From Bdellovibrionales bacterium (GTDB lineage: Bacteria > Bdellovibrionota > Bdellovibrionia > Bdellovibrionales > Bdellovibrionaceae), in NCBI GenBank assembly GCA_018266295.1, contig JAFEAQ010000011.1, positions 843,626 through 907,625 of the forward strand: a stretch of DNA of 64,000 nucleotides, written 5' to 3'. Shown here one piece after another: positions 19,524 to 29,360 of the stretch. Position 1 is the stretch's first letter, and the number at the start of each line of letters is the position of its first letter. The notes beneath the pieces are model-generated. The model had not been told where the DNA came from, made no database searches, and was given only the letters and a program-made list of their open reading frames with translations. The translations under genes were made by a program, and so were the position numbers.

Positions 19524-20522
19524 ATGAATCTGTCTTTCGAAGCAAAAATTTCTGGCGTGGGGTCTTACCTTCCACCGCAAACTCTGAGCAATGCTGATCT
19601 TGAAAAAATCGTCGATACCACTGATGCCTGGATTATTGAGCGCACGGGTATTCAGCAGCGTCACGTCTGCCCTCCCGAAGAGGCAACTTCGGATCTCGCG
19701 TACCGTGCGGCACTAATGGCGCTGGATCGCGCCGGCCTTGAAGCAAACGATCTCGATGCGATCATCGTTGCGACGGTGACTCCGGATCAACCGCTTCCGA
19801 GCACTGCGTGCTTTTTGCAGAATCGCCTTGGCTGTCGCCAAATCATGGCATTTGACCTCACCGCCGCTTGTTCGGGTTTTTTGTATGCAATGAATATCGC
19901 GCATGACTTCATTCGCGCAGGCAGCGCCAAGCATGTTTTGATTGTCGGCGCTGAAACGCTGACTCGCTTAGTGAACTATGAAGACCGCGGTTCTTGCATT
20001 TTGTTTGGTGACGGCGCCGGAGCTGCGGTGATTTCTCAGACTCAGCATCAAGATGCGGGTTCACAGATTCTTTCTTCGAAAATGCTGAGCAGTGGAGATT
20101 TCACTTCGATGCTGCAAGTTCCAGCGGGAGCTTCACGCCACCCGGTTTCGGTTTCAAATATCGAAAACAAGCGTCACCTTATTGAGATGCAAGGACGCGA
20201 AGTTTTTAAAACGGCCGTGCAGTTCTTGCGCGACACGTGTGCGGAGGCGCTTGAAAAAGCCCAGCTTACAGTGGATGAAATCGACTACTTCTTTATCCAT
20301 CAGGCAAACCTAAGAATTATTGAAGCCGTTGCCAAACAACTAAAAATTCCTGCAGAAAAAATTCCGACAAACATTGCCGATGTTGGCAACACCTCGAGCG
20401 CGTCGATTCCGATTTTGCTCACTGAAAAAATCGAAGACGGGACTCTGAAACGCGGCCACACGGTTTTGCTTGCGGCGTTCGGGGCAGGTCTCACGAGCGG
20501 GGCCACGGTCCTTCGTTACTAG
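19524..20522 (+). CDS. fabH: 3-oxoacyl-[acyl-carrier-protein] synthase III
   Basis: Condenses acetyl-CoA (or another acyl-CoA) with malonyl-ACP to start fatty acid synthesis. 332 residues with the catalytic Cys in TAACSGFLYA, His in FFIHQANLRI and Asn in NTSSASIP. The ATG at 19524 lies eight bases after AAAGG; a GTG two codons earlier is in frame but too close to that site. The gene stands alone, with no plsX, fabD or acpP beside it, so it may be an extra FabH or act in a special lipid pathway; that is inference. Confidence 0.94.
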   Translation: MNLSFEAKISGVGSYLPPQTLSNADLEKIVDTTDAWIIERTGIQQRHVCPPEEATSDLAYRAALMALDRAGLEANDLDAIIVATVTPDQPLPSTACFLQNRLGCRQIMAFDLTAACSGFLYAMNIAHDFIRAGSAKHVLIVGAETLTRLVNYEDRGSCILFGDGAGAAVISQTQHQDAGSQILSSKMLSSGDFTSMLQVPAGASRHPVSVSNIENKRHLIEMQGREVFKTAVQFLRDTCAEALEKAQLTVDEIDYFFIHQANLRIIEAVAKQLKIPAEKIPTNIADVGNTSSASIPILLTEKIEDGTLKRGHTVLLAAFGAGLTSGATVLRY

Positions 20523-20539
20523 GGTTCCGGTCAAGCACC

Positions 20540-21985
20540 CTACTGCGTGCGATTGAGATACTGAACCATCAAGCTCTTTTCATCCTCGGTCAGAGTGCGG
20601 AACCGGCTTGGTGGCATGACATAGAGACTCTCCTGCGGCAACGCCAGTCGTTCCATGACAGCGTTCTTTTGAGCCGCACTCATCTGATCCATTTTTTCAA
20701 CATTGAACCTAGCTCTCGAGATGGTTTGATCCAGGCTCGAGTTATGGCATTGCATGCACATATTGGCGAAAAGCGTTTTTCCATCGAGCCCTGGCTTTGC
20801 GCGGAAACCCATTTCAGAAAGCGACTTCGCGTCGTCAGGGAAAATCTCGCGAATATCCGGCAGCTGCTGCGACTGAATACTGCCGCTGCGGAAACTTTGA
20901 TAAGCGGCCGTCATCGAAGCAAGCTTACTCGGATCGCTAATTCTATTTTTATAGTAAGGTGGTGCAATGGCTTGCCCACGGACATAGTTGATAAATAATC
21001 CATCCCATGTCGGACTGAAGCCGCGACTTTTCACCTCAGCCTCGACTGTTGCACTCGGAAAGGCGTTCGGTTGATTCCCGAAGCCCGCGTTCTGTACAAG
21101 ACTTGAAAGCAAACGCGGATCTGACTTTGTAATGAGGTTTGCAGGAACTCCGCCGTAGTCCTCGGTACTCCCGTGAGCATTGATGTAATCAGAAATCATC
21201 GCACTGCCTGACTCACTTGCTGTCCAGAAGAAATGCGTAAAAGGAGCCGCAATCTCTTGCATACGCAGGCCCGGGGCCTGATCCGGCCCCTTCGGCTGAT
21301 GGCACTGGCGGCAATCCAAAATAGTATTTGCGAGATCCCCGTCTTCGTAGATTTGAAAGCCCGTCCAATTCTTTTCAACCGCCGGAGTCAATAAATCCCC
21401 GGGTGTACAGGAGTGAGTTTCGTTACAAGCTTGGTCAAATTTGACGACATAGAAATTGAGTTCTCCAGTGTCATCATCCGTCGTTGCAATCTCGACAAAT
21501 TGCTCGCCCCGCGAGTACGACATCACCGTATATGGACTGCCGGGAAAGCTAACATTAGGAGTAAAGATAACCGCGCGCGGATTAATAGATGAAACATTCT
21601 TTGCAACCAGCGAACTTGAATGCCCCGTCAGTACAAAGCCCGGATTTCCGCCACGGCCGTTTTGGCCCGTACGACTGGCGTTCGTAAAACCCAAACCCAA
21701 AGCGTTCTGGAGATCACGAAGACTTGTAACTTGAGGAACGTTGCCTTGGCAAAAGACGCGGCTGATGATGTCATTCCCCAGCGGCGGCGCGCAGAGATTA
21801 TCCATGGCAGCTTGGCCTTGCGGGAAGCTATCGAAAATGTCTTCGGCTTTGCTTTGTGTATAAGAGGAAGGTACGAACGCGTAGGCATTCTGATCTTGAG
21901 GTAATACACCGCCATAGCGACCGCAATTCTGACAAATCACAGCCACCAAAAGAGTTACTTTGAGATAAGTGAAATACCTTCGCAT
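20540..21985 (-). CDS. Exported c-type cytochrome-like protein
   Basis: Probable periplasmic or outer-membrane haem protein. 481 residues with a hydrophobic N-terminal signal (about 7-18) ending near a Cys, a long unrecognised region, one CXXCH haem site (CRQCH) near residue 225 and a second (CMQCH) near residue 410 inside a small class I cytochrome c domain with a late MPPSRF methionine as likely axial ligand. ATG at 21985 was chosen because it opens directly into the signal sequence. No electron-transfer partner lies nearby. The haem sites are seen; the redox role is inferred. Confidence 0.8.
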   Translation of the reverse strand: MRRYFTYLKVTLLVAVICQNCGRYGGVLPQDQNAYAFVPSSYTQSKAEDIFDSFPQGQAAMDNLCAPPLGNDIISRVFCQGNVPQVTSLRDLQNALGLGFTNASRTGQNGRGGNPGFVLTGHSSSLVAKNVSSINPRAVIFTPNVSFPGSPYTVMSYSRGEQFVEIATTDDDTGELNFYVVKFDQACNETHSCTPGDLLTPAVEKNWTGFQIYEDGDLANTILDCRQCHQPKGPDQAPGLRMQEIAAPFTHFFWTASESGSAMISDYINAHGSTEDYGGVPANLITKSDPRLLSSLVQNAGFGNQPNAFPSATVEAEVKSRGFSPTWDGLFINYVRGQAIAPPYYKNRISDPSKLASMTAAYQSFRSGSIQSQQLPDIREIFPDDAKSLSEMGFRAKPGLDGKTLFANMCMQCHNSSLDQTISRARFNVEKMDQMSAAQKNAVMERLALPQESLYVMPPSRFRTLTEDEKSLMVQYLNRTQ

Positions 21986-22216
21986 CAATCCGTTGTCCCC
22001 CGCCCTCAGAGTATGGATGCAAAAGGCGCTCCCGCTCAGAAGCAATTAACAGAGAACCCATGTCAGGATTTTTATCACTGTCTGACTAGTCTTGACAGGG
22101 ACGTTCCCACGCCAGTCAGGAGCCTTCCTCAATTTGAGACACTGACTTTCAACATAAGTGATCCTGCGTTCCTTTGCTTTTTCTCAGTAACACACTTTCA
22201 AACATAGAAAAGAAGT

Positions 22217-22238
22217 CCGAGACCTCTTACTCTCTCGG
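22217..22238 (+). promoter_or_regulatory. Leader hairpin before the 22251 gene
   Basis: CCGAGA (22217-22222) pairs with TCTCGG (22233-22238) just upstream of the GGAGG Shine-Dalgarno. It probably stabilises or shapes the 5' leader. The rest of the 265-base divergent gap (21986-22250) contains a TTGACA without a good -10 partner. Confidence 0.3.
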
Positions 22239-22250
22239 CCTGGAGGAATC

Positions 22251-22691
22251 ATGAAAAGAATTTTATTAAGCACCTTGGTGCTATTGGGTATCAGTTTGCA
22301 AACCATGGCCGCGGAGCTAAGCCCCGGCAATATCGTAGGACACTATAAGGTCTCCGCGAGCGTTGGATTTCAAAAAGTTTATTTGAAGTTCCACATTATC
22401 GACTCTAATGATTTTGAAATTCAAAGAGTTTATCCCAGCGGCAAAGAGGACGAAGTTTGCAATGGCACTTATAATTTGAACACTCAACTGGCGTGGAATA
22501 TGGACACCTTCGCGAATAACACAGTTTTCAAAGGCGTCTTTACTTGTCCTTCAAATCGACAAAAGCGTATCGACTTTGATATCGACTTTAAAAACAAAAC
22601 CATTGAAGACCTTTTGAAAGGCACAAATGTCACTGTGACCAGCTCTCTGGCCCCAGGCTATGCAATCGATGCCTTCGTTAAGAAACAGTAG
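22251..22691 (+). CDS. Small exported protein of unknown function
   Basis: 146 residues with a clear signal peptide (Lys/Arg start, hydrophobic core, cut after TMAA near residue 21). The mature part is about 125 residues, beta-rich, with two Cys (EVCNG and FTCPS) that could form a disulfide. The family is not recognised. It has a strong GGAGG Shine-Dalgarno. The next gene also encodes an exported Cys-containing protein and may be co-expressed. Confidence 0.8.
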   Translation: MKRILLSTLVLLGISLQTMAAELSPGNIVGHYKVSASVGFQKVYLKFHIIDSNDFEIQRVYPSGKEDEVCNGTYNLNTQLAWNMDTFANNTVFKGVFTCPSNRQKRIDFDIDFKNKTIEDLLKGTNVTVTSSLAPGYAIDAFVKKQ

Positions 22692-22730
22692 AAACGTCTC
22701 GATTTGAGAGTGTCTATTGGTTTATATCCC

Positions 22731-22768
22731 CATGATTCCATGGTTTGTTTTATAATTATGGAATCATG
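22731..22768 (+). promoter_or_regulatory. Perfect 11-base inverted repeat covering a start codon
   Basis: CATGATTCCAT (22731-22741) and ATGGAATCATG (22758-22768) are exact reverse complements separated by 16 bases. The right arm contains the GGA and the ATG start of the next gene, and the loop contains TATAAT (22751-22756). As RNA the hairpin would hide the start codon; as DNA it could be an operator around a -10 box. No good -35 is visible. Confidence 0.5.
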
Positions 22769-23572
22769 TCACTCAGTCAGCTCTTACGAAATTCAAGAAT
22801 AGCCGCCGTCAAGAAGGCCGCCGCAGTCACCGTCGTTGCTGGAGCTATTGGCTTCGGTGCCATGACTAAAATGGTGGATTCTAACGGCAATGTAGTGAAC
22901 TCCCCTGCCAGTAGTAACAGCAACACCGCTTCGCCTTCTAATTCCGGAGCCACAGGTTTCGCGAGTTCTAATCCGGTCATTAAACCTGCTTCTGGCGACT
23001 CTTTGGGAGCCTCTGCCAGTTACAGCGCAGAAAACTGCGTAAAGAATCCAACGGTAGAAAACTGCAATTACGGCACAATCACGCAAAAGGACTGGGACGA
23101 GTTCTTGCCACCGAACGGAATCGTCGTGCGTGATGCTCGCGGCAATGTGGTGTTTAAAAAATGCCGTAGCTTGACTGAGGGGGCTGCGGCCGCCAAAACT
23201 GAAATGGACCAAGAAAAGGTCCGCTTCGATAAATTTACGACAGCGATGAATCTGAACACCAGTAGCTATCGTGGTGGCGGTGATTCATCATACGGTGACA
23301 ACTATGAATGCCGAGTTCAGCCAACAGCTGCCGCCCCTAGAGAAGAGCCTTGCCCGACTCTGAAAAACTACACGGAACTGAAAGATTACTATCGTCAGCA
23401 ATACTATCAAATGTCGAATGAGCTGCAAAGCAAGGCCGCTAAGAACTACGATTGTCGTGGAGTGCGAGATACCGTCATGGCTGCTGCAGATCCGAATTGG
23501 AAAAGCGACCGCGGTGTCGCCAGTGAAGTCAAATCCGCGAATGCCGCTTCCGGCAATCGCGGTGTTCAATAA
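22766..23572 (+). CDS. Exported Cys-containing protein of unknown function
   Basis: 268 residues from the ATG at 22766. The frame stays open to a TTG 21 bases upstream, which is less likely. A hydrophobic Ala/Val-rich segment (about 15-33) acts as signal or membrane anchor. It is followed by a Ser/Asn/Pro/Gly-rich stretch to about residue 80 and a region with six Cys (about 88-245), suggesting disulfides outside the cytoplasm. No family is recognised. It lies three bases from the convergent AidB-like gene and is probably in the transcript of the preceding exported protein. Confidence 0.75.
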   Translation: MSLSQLLRNSRIAAVKKAAAVTVVAGAIGFGAMTKMVDSNGNVVNSPASSNSNTASPSNSGATGFASSNPVIKPASGDSLGASASYSAENCVKNPTVENCNYGTITQKDWDEFLPPNGIVVRDARGNVVFKKCRSLTEGAAAAKTEMDQEKVRFDKFTTAMNLNTSSYRGGGDSSYGDNYECRVQPTAAAPREEPCPTLKNYTELKDYYRQQYYQMSNELQSKAAKNYDCRGVRDTVMAAADPNWKSDRGVASEVKSANAASGNRGVQ

Positions 23573-23574
23573 GC

Positions 23575-25272
23575 TTACAAACCTTTGATAATTTCCGCGT
23601 TCGAGAAGCGGTGGCTTGAAGAAGTCTCAGGCACCACAAACAGCGGCGTCCGCGTGCACCAGCGGCGCGCGGTTTCAATATCGCGCAGATCCTTCGTGTG
23701 CAGTGCAAACTCCGTCATCAAAGTCGCCGAGAAAATATTCCCGAGGCTATAGGCAAAGTAACGGGCGCCTGTCTGCAGATCCTCCAACCCCGCGGGGCCG
23801 GCTGAAATCACCTTATGAAAATAAGCCTCAAGGTCTTTGAGTGCTTTTTCAATGGCCAGAACTTCGCCTTTGAGCTGCTGCCCGGCCATAGGCTCTTTCA
23901 TGATGTGTTGCAAACGCATGCCGATTTCTTTCATGAAAGGCACAAAGGCATTTTCCTTCTCGATGGCGCGAAGAACATCAAGACTGAGGACGTTGGTTGT
24001 TCCTTCCCAGATTGAAAACACCTGAGCGTCACGAAGCATGCGAGGCATTTTGGTGTCTTCGACATAACCCGCACCGCCGAAAACCTCCATCACTTCACTA
24101 GTGACCGACATGACCCTTTTTCCCGCAAACAACTTAATCACCGGAGTCAGCAACCGAAGCAAGGCGCTTTCTTCCGGAGTGGCCTTACCGTTTTCTTCTT
24201 TACCGAGAAGCTCAACCGCTCTCATCACGATGTGAAAGCTGGCTGCATAATCCACGTACTGGTCCATCAGCGTTTCAACGTGAAGTGCATGATCGATGAT
24301 CTTTTTACCGAAGGCCACACGACGAGTGGAATAGTCCTTCGCCAAAGCAAGGCCCCGGCGCATATGGCCGATCGAACAGATTGAGTTATACACACGGGTA
24401 ATATTGAATAAGCTTGCGATTTTTTTAACGCCGCCACCTTCTCCGCCGACAAGACGAGCCGGAGTTCCTTGAAGGCTGAGTTCTGCGGTGGGCAGTGGTT
24501 TGGTGCCGAGCTTGTCTTTCAAGCGATGGACCATTATTTTGTTGAGTTCATTTTTGTCATTGCGAAGCTCGAGATAGAAAAGACTTAAACCACGGCTTCC
24601 CGGATCAGAGCCTTCGATACGCGCCAAAGTCATCGCCATTTGCGAAGTCGTCGCAGAAGTAAACCATTTCGTGCCATGAAGCTCGTAATGATCACCGACT
24701 TTTTTTGCGATTGTCGAAGTGCCGCTGACGTCAGAGCCTCCGGTTCTTTCTGTCATCCATTGGCCTGATGTCCAAAAGCTGTTTGGATCACGGCTTGTGA
24801 GATGCTTGTAAGCTTTGTTTTTTAAATAGTCGTCACCATAGAGTTCAATTGCGCGAGCCGCCCCATCAGTCATTGCCAACGGGCAAGAGTAAATCGCCGA
24901 TGACGGATGATAAAGATAGAGCAACGCCATTTGATAGATGCGGGAGTATTCAGCGTATTTACGCTCATAGCCTGCAGCAATGATTCCCTCTTCAGCGGCG
25001 ACTCTTTCAAGGCTCTTCCAGCCCTGACAAGTTTCGATGTCGTCGATACGGCGGCCCCATGGATCATACGGAATATGCTTTGGCGGATTGCGCTCGGCTT
25101 CGTCGGCCCATTCGAGCATCTCAGACACCACTCGTTGCCCGAGGTGCTTCAAGTGAGGCGTGAGATTTGACATAATTTGCGCCGGAATTCTCCAGTGCAA
25201 ATAAGCTTGTAGCAAACGATCTTCCGTATACTGATTTTTCAACTGCGGAGCTTCTTGAAAGAATTCAGACAT
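23575..25272 (-). CDS. Acyl-CoA dehydrogenase family protein, AidB-like
   Basis: FAD flavoprotein of the acyl-CoA dehydrogenase superfamily. 565 residues; signatures include PYDPWGRRIDD near residue 70, MTERTGGSDV, RLKDKLGT, VFGGAGYVED and SIWEGTTNVLSLDVLRA, which fit the AidB/ACAD11 branch rather than short beta-oxidation enzymes. The ATG lies six bases after GGGGG; an upstream in-frame extension of 18 codons looks spurious. It could oxidise acyl-CoA or, like AidB, bind DNA under alkylation stress; the sequence cannot settle this. Confidence 0.88.
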   Translation of the reverse strand: MSEFFQEAPQLKNQYTEDRLLQAYLHWRIPAQIMSNLTPHLKHLGQRVVSEMLEWADEAERNPPKHIPYDPWGRRIDDIETCQGWKSLERVAAEEGIIAAGYERKYAEYSRIYQMALLYLYHPSSAIYSCPLAMTDGAARAIELYGDDYLKNKAYKHLTSRDPNSFWTSGQWMTERTGGSDVSGTSTIAKKVGDHYELHGTKWFTSATTSQMAMTLARIEGSDPGSRGLSLFYLELRNDKNELNKIMVHRLKDKLGTKPLPTAELSLQGTPARLVGGEGGGVKKIASLFNITRVYNSICSIGHMRRGLALAKDYSTRRVAFGKKIIDHALHVETLMDQYVDYAASFHIVMRAVELLGKEENGKATPEESALLRLLTPVIKLFAGKRVMSVTSEVMEVFGGAGYVEDTKMPRMLRDAQVFSIWEGTTNVLSLDVLRAIEKENAFVPFMKEIGMRLQHIMKEPMAGQQLKGEVLAIEKALKDLEAYFHKVISAGPAGLEDLQTGARYFAYSLGNIFSATLMTEFALHTKDLRDIETARRWCTRTPLFVVPETSSSHRFSNAEIIKGL

Positions 25273-25357
25273 TCTGTCCCCCTGAGGCTGCAATTCTATT
25301 CTGATCCGATCCGGTTCCGAGATCAATCATTTGCCTAGTCACAAGGCAAGTTGCAGA

Positions 25358-26092
25358 ATGAGAGCTGTGAAAGCATTGCTTCTATTCCTGACGACCATCA
25401 TGTTGCTTCCTGCGGCCCCTGCGGCTGAGTCGATTCACATTTCTCTGGCGGCCCAGGAAAGCTTTGTTGCGCTCCCGGTCATTATCGACCTCAAAGAATT
25501 CATCACCAATGCACTCAAGAAAGAAAATATCGTTGTGACCTTTGTCCCGCTGCCGGTCACTCGCGGAACCAGTTTAGCGGACAAAGGCGAACTCGATGGA
25601 GAAATGATTCGTGATAAGGAGTCGATTGAAGGCTTCTCAAATCTCATCACCAGCACTCACCCTTTAGCCGTCGTTCACTTTAAGGCCGTCTATCTCAAGA
25701 GTAATACGAAATTTAAGCATGAAAACATGAAAGACTTCCGCTGCGGTACTTTGCTGAATAATCGTCAGGTACAGGCGAAGCTAGAAGCCGACAAAATCAA
25801 ATGTCTGGAATTCAAAAGCCCAATGCAAACATTTCAACTCGTGAAAGCAGGACGGATAGATTATGTGCTCCTCGCGAATGAAATCATCGATGGATTTTTT
25901 GAGAGAAACCCAAGCTGGAAAGAAATTTATGTTATCGATGAAAAACCCTACACCGACATGCGGCTTTATCTCGTGCTAAATAAAAAACGTGCCGATTTGA
26001 TCCCGGTGATTGAAAAGGCGCTCAGGGCCGCCATTAAAAGTGAACTACCTAAATATAAGCGCCTACAACAGGGAATTAATAAGAATTTCTAG
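25358..26092 (+). CDS. Periplasmic solute-binding-protein-like (SBP family 3)
   Basis: 244 residues from the ATG at 25358: a signal peptide (cut near PAAPAAES), then a two-lobe binding-protein fold as in bacterial SBP_3 proteins, with a C-terminal lobe containing IDYVLLANEI and MRLYLVLNKK. No transporter permease or ATPase lies beside it, which fits the many stand-alone amino-acid-binding-like sensors of this clade. It converges on rpoN, the two stops overlapping by a few bases (CTAG). The ligand is unknown. Confidence 0.8.
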   Translation: MRAVKALLLFLTTIMLLPAAPAAESIHISLAAQESFVALPVIIDLKEFITNALKKENIVVTFVPLPVTRGTSLADKGELDGEMIRDKESIEGFSNLITSTHPLAVVHFKAVYLKSNTKFKHENMKDFRCGTLLNNRQVQAKLEADKIKCLEFKSPMQTFQLVKAGRIDYVLLANEIIDGFFERNPSWKEIYVIDEKPYTDMRLYLVLNKKRADLIPVIEKALRAAIKSELPKYKRLQQGINKNF

Positions 26093-27528
26093 AAGAATTT
26101 TTTACGTTGGCTCGAAGGTAAGATCTTCAGCATATCGCGATATTTTGCCACTGTCCGGCGGGCGATTTGAATGCCTTCGACTTTGAGCATCTCCACGATC
26201 TTTTGGTCAGACAATGGATTCTTTGGATCTTCTTTAGCAACCAGATCTTTGATTTTCAATTTCACTGATTCGCTCGCAAGCGCATCACCATCCGATGAAC
26301 TAATGCCGGAATTGAAGAAGTATTTAAGTTCGTAGATACCTTGCGGTGTATGAACATACTTCGCAGTCGTTACACGGCTGACGGTGGATTCATGCATACC
26401 GATATCATTTGCGATGTCTCTGAGGATCATCGGCTTCAAGAATGCCGCGCCTTTTTCAAAGAACTCGCGTTGATGCTTCACGATACTTTCAGCCACTTTG
26501 TAGATCGTTCTTTGTCTTTGATGGATCGACTTGATCAACCAAACCGCAGAACGAAGCTTTTCTTGGATATAGTCATGGGTCTTATCTTCAGACTTTTTAT
26601 CGCCCGATTTTAAAACGTTTTTATAGAAATTTGAAATCTTTAGCCGTGGGAGACCGTCTTCGTTCAAAGAAACAACGAAGTCTTCACCGACTTTATAGAC
26701 ATAAACGTCCGGAGTTACATACTGGGTCTCGTTACTGACGAAGGCGCGGCCCGGCTTCGGATCCATGGAGTAGATGATCTTACACATCTCAACCACTTCT
26801 TCGATATCTCGGCCCATTGCTTTCGCAATCGCATCGTAGTTTTTCTTTTCGAGATCTTTCAGGTGATTATTAATCAAAGTCACAAGATCTTGAGTGTCCT
26901 CTTCAAGGTGCTTCGCCTGAATCAGCAAGCACTCTTTGAGGTCACGGGCACCAACCCCCGGAGGATCGAACTCGTGAATGAGGCTCAATGTATCTTCGAG
27001 GTCAGCGATATCGAGCTTTTCTTCAGCTGCAATTTGCTCAAGCGGAGTTTTGATATAGCCATCGTCGTCCATGAAGTTCAACAACAAGTCAGCGACTTTT
27101 TCTTCGTGCTCGCTGAAGCCATTCATTTTGACCTGCCAATAGAGATGATCATGCAACGTCTGAGACGCGGAAATCGCATTCTCATAGTTCATAATCTCTT
27201 CACTGCCAGCCATGCCCGACTGCGGAGGCTTTTGATTCTGCTCGAAATAGCTTTCCCATTCGAACTCATCTTGTTTTTGCGGGTCTTGGGTGTTGTTATC
27301 CACCACTTCAGCACTGCCACCATCTACTTCGGTCGCAGCATCTTTGGTTCTTTGCAGATCCTCTTCTTTTAGAACTTCAGCTTCTTCGAGAATCGGGTTC
27401 TCTTCGAGCTCAGAACGAACTGCGGACTCAAGCTCCATACGCGACATCTGCAACAGTTTAATAGCCTGTTGCAGCTGCGGTGTGATCACCAAGGATTGGC
27501 TTAAGTTCATCGTCTGGCGAAGAGCCAC
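26089..27528 (-). CDS. rpoN: RNA polymerase sigma-54 factor
   Basis: Alternative sigma factor needing AAA+ activators to open promoters. 479 residues: the Gln/Leu-rich activator region I (TPQLQQAIKLLQMSR, about 17-31), an acidic region II, the core-binding domain, and the RpoN box ARRTVAKYRDMLKI near residues 456-469. The start is GTG with GGAG nine bases upstream, overlapping the lptB end. An unusual activator lacking a sensor domain is at 47299 in this window. Confidence 0.97.
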   Translation of the reverse strand: MALRQTMNLSQSLVITPQLQQAIKLLQMSRMELESAVRSELEENPILEEAEVLKEEDLQRTKDAATEVDGGSAEVVDNNTQDPQKQDEFEWESYFEQNQKPPQSGMAGSEEIMNYENAISASQTLHDHLYWQVKMNGFSEHEEKVADLLLNFMDDDGYIKTPLEQIAAEEKLDIADLEDTLSLIHEFDPPGVGARDLKECLLIQAKHLEEDTQDLVTLINNHLKDLEKKNYDAIAKAMGRDIEEVVEMCKIIYSMDPKPGRAFVSNETQYVTPDVYVYKVGEDFVVSLNEDGLPRLKISNFYKNVLKSGDKKSEDKTHDYIQEKLRSAVWLIKSIHQRQRTIYKVAESIVKHQREFFEKGAAFLKPMILRDIANDIGMHESTVSRVTTAKYVHTPQGIYELKYFFNSGISSSDGDALASESVKLKIKDLVAKEDPKNPLSDQKIVEMLKVEGIQIARRTVAKYRDMLKILPSSQRKKFF

Positions 27529-27540
27529 TAGTTATATCTC

Positions 27541-28263
27541 CTAAAGTCTGAAGTTTTCGCCGAGGTAGAATTTGCGGGCCAGTTCGGAATTAGCGATTTC
27601 ATCGGTGCTTCCGCTGACCTGAATTTTACCGTCTTTCAATATATAAGCATAATCGCAAATGCCCAGAGTCTCACGCACGTTATGATCTGTAATCAAAACT
27701 CCTATACCTTTGGCCTTAAGTTCGCGAATAATACTCTGGATATCATTGACGGCAATCGGGTCAATCCCGGCGAAAGGCTCGTCGAGGAGCAAGAATTTCG
27801 GTGATCCTGCGAGGGCTCGGGCGATCTCGACACGGCGTCGCTCTCCCCCGGAAAGAGCATAACCGTAACTGTCGCGGATATGAGTAATGCGGAAGTCAGA
27901 GAGCAACGCCTCAAGCTTCTCGGCGCGCTGAGCTCCACTGTAACCGTGAGCTTCAAGTGCCACGATAATATTATCGCTTACTGTCAGCTTACGGAAAATA
28001 CTTGGCTCCTGAGCGAGATAGCTCAAACCAATACGAGCACGACGGTACATGGGCTCTTTGGAAATATCCTGGGCATCAAGCTCGATAAGGCCCGAATCCG
28101 GCTTCACGAGTCCCACCACCATATAGAACGATGTCGTTTTACCGGCACCGTTGGGTCCGAGCAAGCCGACGACTTGACCGGACTCTACAGAAAAAGAGGC
28201 TCCATCCACCACTTGGCGTTTTTTGTATGCTTTTGAGATTTCTTTAATCTGTAAGTAGCTCAC
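27541..28263 (-). CDS. lptB: LPS export ABC transporter ATPase LptB
   Basis: Powers LPS extraction from the inner membrane. 240 residues with Walker [12 protein letters not shown] (about 36-46), signature [10 protein letters not shown] and Walker [13 protein letters not shown]. The lptC-lptB-rpoN gene order is the common proteobacterial arrangement. The start is GTG, seven bases after the LptC-like gene. Confidence 0.96.
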   Translation of the reverse strand: MSYLQIKEISKAYKKRQVVDGASFSVESGQVVGLLGPNGAGKTTSFYMVVGLVKPDSGLIELDAQDISKEPMYRRARIGLSYLAQEPSIFRKLTVSDNIIVALEAHGYSGAQRAEKLEALLSDFRITHIRDSYGYALSGGERRRVEIARALAGSPKFLLLDEPFAGIDPIAVNDIQSIIRELKAKGIGVLITDHNVRETLGICDYAYILKDGKIQVSGSTDEIANSELARKFYLGENFRL

Positions 28264-28270
28264 TCTGTTA

Positions 28271-29275
28271 CTAATCTTTCTTTTCGAGTCTTGCTCGCAC
28301 TTTCTCTACTTTAACCTTTTTTCCGCCATCAAGAAAGATGATTTCCTCGCCAGAGAGCTCATCGTTGTTTTGTATGACCTTCGGTTTTCCGCGGAAAGTA
28401 AAAATATTCTTAAAAAGGTCCAAATTCACCGTCTCGGCGGTCGCCACTTTGTCCATGTCATTAACGCGAACGCCACCCTGCATCTGAATATAGTTGATCA
28501 AATCTGTTTTGCCTTTGTACTGGAAAATCGCGGCTGGACCTTGCATACGCAAGTTATCGTATTTTACCTCGACATTTCCGGTAAACTTCGCCTGGCGGGA
28601 TTGTCCCGAGAAATCCGCTTTGTCACTCACAATAAAGAACTCTTTACCATCTTTGAACTTCTTTGAGCCGCGAACATTTTGAGTCATCGTCATACGATTT
28701 TCGTCGACTAAAACGAGCATATTCACGCCATCCAACACGAAACCGTCGCCCATCTCATCCTTCGGTCCCTGCATATTCACTTTCTCTGGGCTTTGAATCT
28801 GGCGCTTCTTGGCATTGTAGAAAATTGATGGGGTTTTAAAAATGTAGCCATTTTCAGATTTAGTCACAACATTGCCGCGGATATGCAAATCTTTCGACTT
28901 TCCATCAATCGAACCGCGGTCCCCCGTCACTGTAAAGCTCAGCTTTTCTTTATTATAGAAAAGGACCCGCACATTGCGAAGCTCCCAGCTCGAGGCCTGA
29001 TCGCCTTCAGCGGTCTCCGAAAAAAGCTCCCAGTCACGGCTGCCAAGCTGAGTTTCAACAAGATGAACGCCCTTCGCCTTTTGCGACGCCGAAACAATCT
29101 TGCTCTTATCAGGTTCTTTATTTTTATCTTTGTCTTTATCTTCCGCGTTTTCATCGCGGGTCAGCTCGATAGGAGCATCGTCTTTTTTATGTTCGAGTCT
29201 GTTAGGGAAAATAACTAGAACTTCAACGAAGAGAGCGACGAGGAGAATAACGAATAATGTATTTTTGAGGTTCAT
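28271..29275 (-). CDS. lptC: LptC-like protein with C-terminal LptA-like domain
   Basis: Inner-membrane-anchored bridge component for LPS transport. 334 residues, clearly longer than a usual LptC (about 190). Seen: one membrane helix (about 6-23), a Lys/Asp-rich linker (about 32-65), an LptC-like beta-jellyroll (about 70-200) and a second OstA/LptA-like jellyroll (about 210-320) with [18 protein letters not shown] and [10 protein letters not shown]-type repeats. No separate lptA is next to lptB. The fusion would place both bridge pieces on one chain; that reading is inferred from the repeat pattern. Confidence 0.85.
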   Translation of the reverse strand: MNLKNTLFVILLVALFVEVLVIFPNRLEHKKDDAPIELTRDENAEDKDKDKNKEPDKSKIVSASQKAKGVHLVETQLGSRDWELFSETAEGDQASSWELRNVRVLFYNKEKLSFTVTGDRGSIDGKSKDLHIRGNVVTKSENGYIFKTPSIFYNAKKRQIQSPEKVNMQGPKDEMGDGFVLDGVNMLVLVDENRMTMTQNVRGSKKFKDGKEFFIVSDKADFSGQSRQAKFTGNVEVKYDNLRMQGPAAIFQYKGKTDLINYIQMQGGVRVNDMDKVATAETVNLDLFKNIFTFRGKPKVIQNNDELSGEEIIFLDGGKKVKVEKVRARLEKKD

Positions 29276-29329
29276 AATCAGCCACGTACCGCGTCTTTGA
29301 CCTCAAGCTGTTAGAACGGTTTCCAATTT

Positions 29330-29352
29330 AAAAAGGGCTTCTTTCGAAGCCC
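29330..29352 (-). terminator. Rho-independent terminator after the gliding operon
   Basis: On the minus strand, GGGCTTC pairs with GAAGCCC around a four-base loop, followed by TTTTTAAATT. It lies just after the last TolR-like gene and before the LptC-like gene. Confidence 0.9.
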
Positions 29353-29360
29353 CTGGAAAA

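Noticed and set aside
19341-19664. Open frame on the minus strand overlapping the start of fabH
   Set aside because: It runs antisense through the conserved start of fabH, has no family features and covers the terminator-like stem.
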